DNA of 40,048 nt, from IMG/VR virus record IMGVR_UViG_3300032323_001392, positions 1-40,048 of that record. One strand, given 5' to 3'. Source of the stretch: a virus. Under the pieces are notes generated by a model. It worked only from the letters and a program-made list of their open reading frames with translations, was not told the DNA's origin and did not search any database. The stretch's first letter is position 1. Each line of letters starts with the position of its first letter. This document shows positions 37,684-40,048 of the stretch, one piece after another. Both the position numbers and the translations under genes were made by a program.

Positions 37684-38450
37684 TTTACCACTTCAATCAT
37701 TTTACGAAACCAAGCACCTGAGCCTGGAGTGAAACTTTCTACTTTGCCTGCTTCTGGTAATTTAACACCTTCACGGCCTAGTGTTTCTCTAGCATCTGCT
37801 ACTAGTTCTTCGTAGTTAGGCAGTTTAATAACATAGTCAATGATAGTTTCTGGATCTTGTAGATCTTTGATTGAAGCAGTTTGACCTAGTAATTTTTTAG
37901 CGATTTCGTTACCGTCTTTGCTGACTAACTCTTTGCCATCGCTGCTCATTAATCCGTTGTTCGCACTCCACTTCATTCCTCTTACTCTAGCTATGCTGGC
38001 TAGGATGATGTGTCTGTGAGCACCCTTTAGCTCGCTGCCTTCACGGCCGCCCTGTAGGGAAAACTTCATCCAGTTAGGTTCACCAAACATAAAGTCTGAT
38101 TGAACATATCCGTTCTTCTCATCACCTCGGATAGGAGTTTTGAAGTGTACTGAAATACCGCTCTTACGAATCCATTCTTTAGGATCGCCACCCTTCTTAG
38201 CAATATAGTCTGCTAGTTTAGCAGCGAATTCATTTTTGTTAACAGCGTTAGCATCGATAGCAAGATCTAAGTCACCTGAGGTTTCTTTCTTGCCTGTGGT
38301 ACCTAGCATGTTATCTGTAAGCTCTAAACCTGTAACTGTTTCAAGCCATTGTACTGTGGGCAGTACGTCTGCTTTGTTTATTCTAACTGTTAGGATTGAG
38401 CCAGCATCGTCTTTGAATACGTTGCCGCCTTCTAGTAATACATCATTCAT
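37680..38450 (-). CDS. Nucleotidyltransferase-like protein (pol-beta type motif)
   Basis: 256 residues. TTGKKETSGDLDLAIDAN gives the SGDxD(L) pattern of pol-beta-type nucleotidyltransferases (the normal GS...DxD motif, slightly degenerate). HFKTPIRGDEKNGYVQSDFMFG may supply a third acidic residue (SDF). The C-terminal half is helical. It is co-translated with the ligase-like gene and overlaps the 95-residue gene, forming a three-gene operon. A role in RNA repair or end modification is an inference. Confidence 0.7.
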   Translation of the reverse strand: MNDVLLEGGNVFKDDAGSILTVRINKADVLPTVQWLETVTGLELTDNMLGTTGKKETSGDLDLAIDANAVNKNEFAAKLADYIAKKGGDPKEWIRKSGISVHFKTPIRGDEKNGYVQSDFMFGEPNWMKFSLQGGREGSELKGAHRHIILASIARVRGMKWSANNGLMSSDGKELVSKDGNEIAKKLLGQTASIKDLQDPETIIDYVIKLPNYEELVADARETLGREGVKLPEAGKVESFTPGSGAWFRKMIEVVK

Positions 38451-38730
38451 CTTTTTTAGATTCCAATAGCTTTTTGTTAGCTTTGCGAGTTTCTACGATC
38501 TTTTTAATACCGCGAGTAAATTTAGCAGTATCCTGACCACGTATGGCATTGAGAAATCTACGCTCTAACTCATCTGCTGATTCAGCATCGTAGTGTTTGT
38601 GTAGAGTTTCTAGTAGATTGATAGCGGAATTAATGATGTTGACCGCCCGGCTTTCAAAGAGGTCGTCTTTGTTGCGGACTTCTGCCAGCTCATTTAATTC
38701 CTGTAGTATTGATCTTGTTCTAAGTTTCAT
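38443..38730 (-). CDS. 95-residue helical hypothetical protein
   Basis: Begins MKLRTRSILQELNELAEVRNKDD. Entirely helical and highly charged, ending IKKIVETRKANKKLLESKKDE. It overlaps the nucleotidyltransferase-like gene by 8 bases and has a good ribosome site (AGGAAAGG). The operon starts here, from a late-promoter variant at 38748-38755. Possibly a partner of the two enzymes that follow; no family known. Confidence 0.75.
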   Translation of the reverse strand: MKLRTRSILQELNELAEVRNKDDLFESRAVNIINSAINLLETLHKHYDAESADELERRFLNAIRGQDTAKFTRGIKKIVETRKANKKLLESKKDE

Positions 38731-38747
38731 ATACCTTTCCTATCATG

Positions 38748-38755
38748 TATTTAAT
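38748..38755 (-). promoter_or_regulatory. T4-type late promoter variant (ATTAAATA) of the nucleotidyltransferase operon
   Basis: About 17 bases upstream of the ATG at 38730. Two mismatches from TATAAATA. It faces away from the plus-strand genes. Confidence 0.45.
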
Positions 38756-38861
38756 CCAATCGCAATCATACCAGAAATACTAATATTATGGTATTCACTG
38801 CTAACTTAACTGAAAAATGCTGCAAAATACTGCCATTTGCTCTCTTATATTATACATTCAT

Positions 38862-38869
38862 TCTAAATA
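38862..38869 (+). promoter_or_regulatory. T4-type late promoter (TCTAAATA), plus strand
   Basis: Identical octamer to the autotransporter promoter (2706-2713), 43 bases upstream of the start at 38913. A TATTATACA sequence just upstream could be a sigma-70 -10 box. Confidence 0.5.
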
Positions 38870-38912
38870 AATCACTAACGTTAAATTTGTTAGGAATCAG
38901 GGAGGTCTTACA

Positions 38913-39146
38913 ATGGAAGTATTAGCTTTAATTAAAAAATGGGCATCAGCTCTTGCAGACACAGGTGTTAGCGTGTTGGCATTGTTAATCGTACTAGAGG
39001 TATTATTCAAAGGAGCAGCAGTCCCGTTTTTACCAGTTGTTGATGTGATTGGTTCTGTGACAGGTATTGTCAAAGCACTAGGCGCAGAAGGTGTAGTTGG
39101 ACTGGTAGCAGTATGGGTGTTATACTCAATCTGGAAAAACAAATAA
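38913..39146 (+). CDS. Small two-helix membrane protein (holin-like)
   Basis: 77 residues. Basic N-terminus (MEVLALIKKWA), two hydrophobic helices (about 18-32 and 56-74, with a Gly/Val/Ala-rich middle VDVIGSVTGIVKALG) and a basic end (SIWKNK). Strong ribosome site GGGAGG. Size and layout fit small class II holins, but no family is recognised. Followed by a clear terminator, so a one-gene unit. Confidence 0.75.
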   Translation: MEVLALIKKWASALADTGVSVLALLIVLEVLFKGAAVPFLPVVDVIGSVTGIVKALGAEGVVGLVAVWVLYSIWKNK

Positions 39147-39175
39147 TACAGTAATTCTAGGTTGTACCTTCTAAG

Positions 39176-39199
39176 AGAGCCACTAACAGTGGCTCTTTT
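39176..39199 (+). terminator. Intrinsic terminator
   Basis: AGAGCCACT-AAC-AGTGGCTCT followed by TTTT. Confidence 0.9.
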
Positions 39200-39204
39200 A
39201 CTGA

Positions 39205-39222
39205 CTCAGTATAAATACTGAG
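39205..39222 (+). promoter_or_regulatory. Consensus T4-type late promoter within a perfect palindrome
   Basis: TATAAATA (39210-39217) in CTCAGTATAAATACTGAG. It drives the DUF3563-like gene at 39258. Confidence 0.75.
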
Positions 39223-39257
39223 TAGATAGCTCTACACACACTTACAGAGGAAAGACC

Positions 39258-39434
39258 ATGAACGCAATATCAAAAAAGATGTTAGCCATCTTAGAACGTT
39301 TGGCGGAAATGTTTCCAAACAGTTCTTATCAAACCCGCTTAGATCATTATCTAAGCACCAAAGGCATTACCAATGCCGCACAGTTGGAAAACTATATCCA
39401 ACAATTCAATTCTCAAAAGGAAACTTATCTATGA
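39258..39434 (+). CDS. DUF3563-like small protein
   Basis: 58 residues. MNAISKKMLAILERLAEMFPNSSYQTRLDHYLSTKGITNAAQLENYI... shows the P-N-S-x-Y-x-x-x-L-x-x-Y-(L/I) and N-A-A-x-(L/V)-E pattern of DUF3563-type small proteobacterial proteins. Helical, cytoplasmic, function unknown. Ribosome site AGAGGAAAG. It overlaps the next gene by 4 bases. Likely taken from a proteobacterial host. Confidence 0.7.
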   Translation: MNAISKKMLAILERLAEMFPNSSYQTRLDHYLSTKGITNAAQLENYIQQFNSQKETYL

Positions 39435-39550
39435 AAGCAATATTAAACACAATCTGGTCAGTGATGGTAGCATTTGGCGAAGCTAATTATGCTGCTCACT
39501 TAGCTCGTAACGGCAAATGGCGTGAAGCTCAAGAAATTGCTAGAAAGTAA
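39431..39550 (+). CDS. 39-residue small protein
   Basis: It begins MKAILNTIWSVMVAFGEANYA and ends NGKWREAQEIARK. Amphipathic helix and basic end; this resembles small proteobacterial proteins that accompany DUF3563-like ones. The ATGA overlap with the upstream gene supports coding. The function is unknown. Confidence 0.65.
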   Translation: MKAILNTIWSVMVAFGEANYAAHLARNGKWREAQEIARK

Positions 39551-39577
39551 CTTCGGTTAAATTTGCCATAAAAAGCA

Positions 39578-39606
39578 TTGCATTTTTAATAAAAAAGATA
39601 TATAAT
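39578..39606 (+). promoter_or_regulatory. Sigma-70 promoter of the phasin-like gene
   Basis: TTGCAT (39578-39583), 17-base spacer, TATAAT (39601-39606). Confidence 0.85.
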
Positions 39607-39610
39607 AATA

Positions 39611-39636
39611 CTTAGACAGCAAGGTTGTTGTCTAAG
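39611..39636 (+). promoter_or_regulatory. 5'-end hairpin of the phasin-like gene leader
   Basis: CTTAGACA/TGTCTAAG, an 8-bp perfect stem at the expected transcription start, like the clpS leader. CACACACAAAGGA follows as ribosome site. Confidence 0.6.
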
Positions 39637-39662
39637 AAACATACACACACAAAGGAAAAATT

Positions 39663-39869
39663 ATGTTTAATCAAACTATCGACGCCATTCAAACTGGCAA
39701 GAAAACAATCGTTAACACATTCGTTACCGACAAAGAAATCCAATCAAAATTGGTAACACTAATTGAAGCACAGACCAAGTTTTATCAAGGTTGGGTTGAC
39801 ACAACTCTAACACTTGCACAAACACTGGTTTCTAATGCTAAAACTACAGTTTACAAAGGAGCAAAATAA
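39663..39869 (+). CDS. Phasin-like small protein
   Basis: 68 residues, all helical: MFNQTIDAIQTGKKTIVNTFV, then LVTLIEAQTKFYQGWVDTTLTLAQTL and VSNAKTTVYKGAK. The pattern (F-Q.. start, E-A-Q-x-x-F-x-x-x-W/T near the middle, no Cys) resembles short phasins that coat polyhydroxyalkanoate granules, about half the length of usual ones. A phasin fold in a phage is unusual. Alternatively a small amphipathic scaffold protein. Sigma-70 promoter and hairpin leader. Confidence 0.6.
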   Translation: MFNQTIDAIQTGKKTIVNTFVTDKEIQSKLVTLIEAQTKFYQGWVDTTLTLAQTLVSNAKTTVYKGAK

Positions 39870-40048
39870 TGTCCTTCGAAACTCCAAAATTACCAGAAGT
39901 TAAATTCAACAAGAACGGATATGAAATCCGCACAGACATCCTAGACATGGCCAAAGGCCTAGTAAGCGATGAGTTCCACTCAAAGTTTCAAGGATGGGAA
40001 ATGACAGCTAAACGTGATGACAAAACTGGTCAGATCGTTACCACAGTT
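39869..40048 (+). CDS. Hypothetical protein, continues past window end
   Basis: It begins ATG overlapping the phasin-like stop by 1 base (TAATG). Visible residues: MSFETPKLPEVKFNKNGYEIRT, ILDMAKGLVSDEFHSKFQGWEM, then charged. Open to the end of the window, so truncated here. The GWEM and K-x-N-GYEIR-T pattern resembles small marine-phage proteins, without known function. Likely co-expressed with the phasin-like gene. Confidence 0.7.
   Translation, partial: MSFETPKLPEVKFNKNGYEIRTDILDMAKGLVSDEFHSKFQGWEMTAKRDDKTGQIVTTV

Noticed and set aside
1-40048. CRISPR arrays, tRNA genes or insertion sequences
   Set aside because: No regular spaced repeats, no tRNA arm patterns other than the tmRNA acceptor part, and no transposase-like genes were seen.

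Overview
The window looks like a stretch of a large T4-like (myovirus-type) phage genome, tightly packed and mostly transcribed from the minus strand. The main evidence is about fourteen copies of a T4-type late promoter octamer (TATAAATA or one-base variants), overlapping start and stop codons, phage-type nrdA/nrdB/glutaredoxin genes, a phage-borne ribosomal protein bS21, a tailspike-like protein, peptidoglycan hydrolases and many small genes of unknown function. The host is inferred to be a PQQ-using proteobacterium, most plausibly a methylotroph of the Methylophilales type. That rests on a 23-residue PqqA precursor gene, a circularly permuted two-piece tmRNA, a phasin-like protein and moderate-to-low GC. 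The host is not proven by the sequence.

Layout. 1-353 (+): end of a TerC-like membrane protein, a 31-residue membrane peptide and a terminator. 364-7692 (-): a small Cys-containing protein, then a curli-type late operon (csgF, csgG, curlin-repeat protein, FecR-domain protein, PA14-curlin protein) and an autotransporter-like protein. 7748-9290: a 509-residue protein with a possible PD-(D/E)XK motif. 9286-13338: bilin reductase, heme oxygenase, ClpS, Hsp20 and a complete DnaK. 13339-16425: MazG-like protein, DEDDh exonuclease, bS21, an unknown protein and a coiled-coil membrane protein. 16414-19321: envelope lipoproteins, a SleB-type wall hydrolase and small unknowns. 19302-20945: an SGNH hydrolase and two 2OG-Fe(II) oxygenases. 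20949-22873: small secreted protein, pqqA, AhpD and AhpC. 22942-24257: outer-membrane barrel, permuted tmRNA and a cold-shock protein. 24279-29938: DUF454 protein, cysteine peptidase, LSm-like protein, glutaredoxin, NrdB, and NrdA interrupted by an in-frame TAA. 29989-36555: tailspike, PD-(D/E)XK exonuclease and virion-associated unknowns. 36586-38755: a ligase-like and nucleotidyltransferase-like pair. 38862-40048 (+): small membrane, DUF3563-like, phasin-like and unknown proteins.

How it fits together. Two promoter classes are visible. Host-type sigma-70 promoters (TTGACA-like and TATAAT-like boxes, 17-base spacers) serve clpS/heme oxygenase/bilin reductase, the exonucleases, the lipoproteins, ahpC/ahpD, the oxygenases and the phasin-like gene. 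T4-type late promoters serve curli, dnaK, tailspike and structural genes. Several start codons sit so close to their promoter that the mRNA should be leaderless. The accessory cargo suggests a phage that supports host protein quality control (DnaK, Hsp20, ClpS, tmRNA), redox state (AhpCD, glutaredoxin), dNTP supply (NrdAB) and possibly methanol oxidation (PqqA), and that remodels the cell surface (curli pore and fibre proteins, autotransporter, porin).

The strongest points for follow-up are phage pqqA, the permuted tmRNA with an unusually long tag, the ClpS-heme oxygenase-bilin reductase operon, the curli operon, and the in-frame TAA exactly between the NrdA ATP-cone and its catalytic core.
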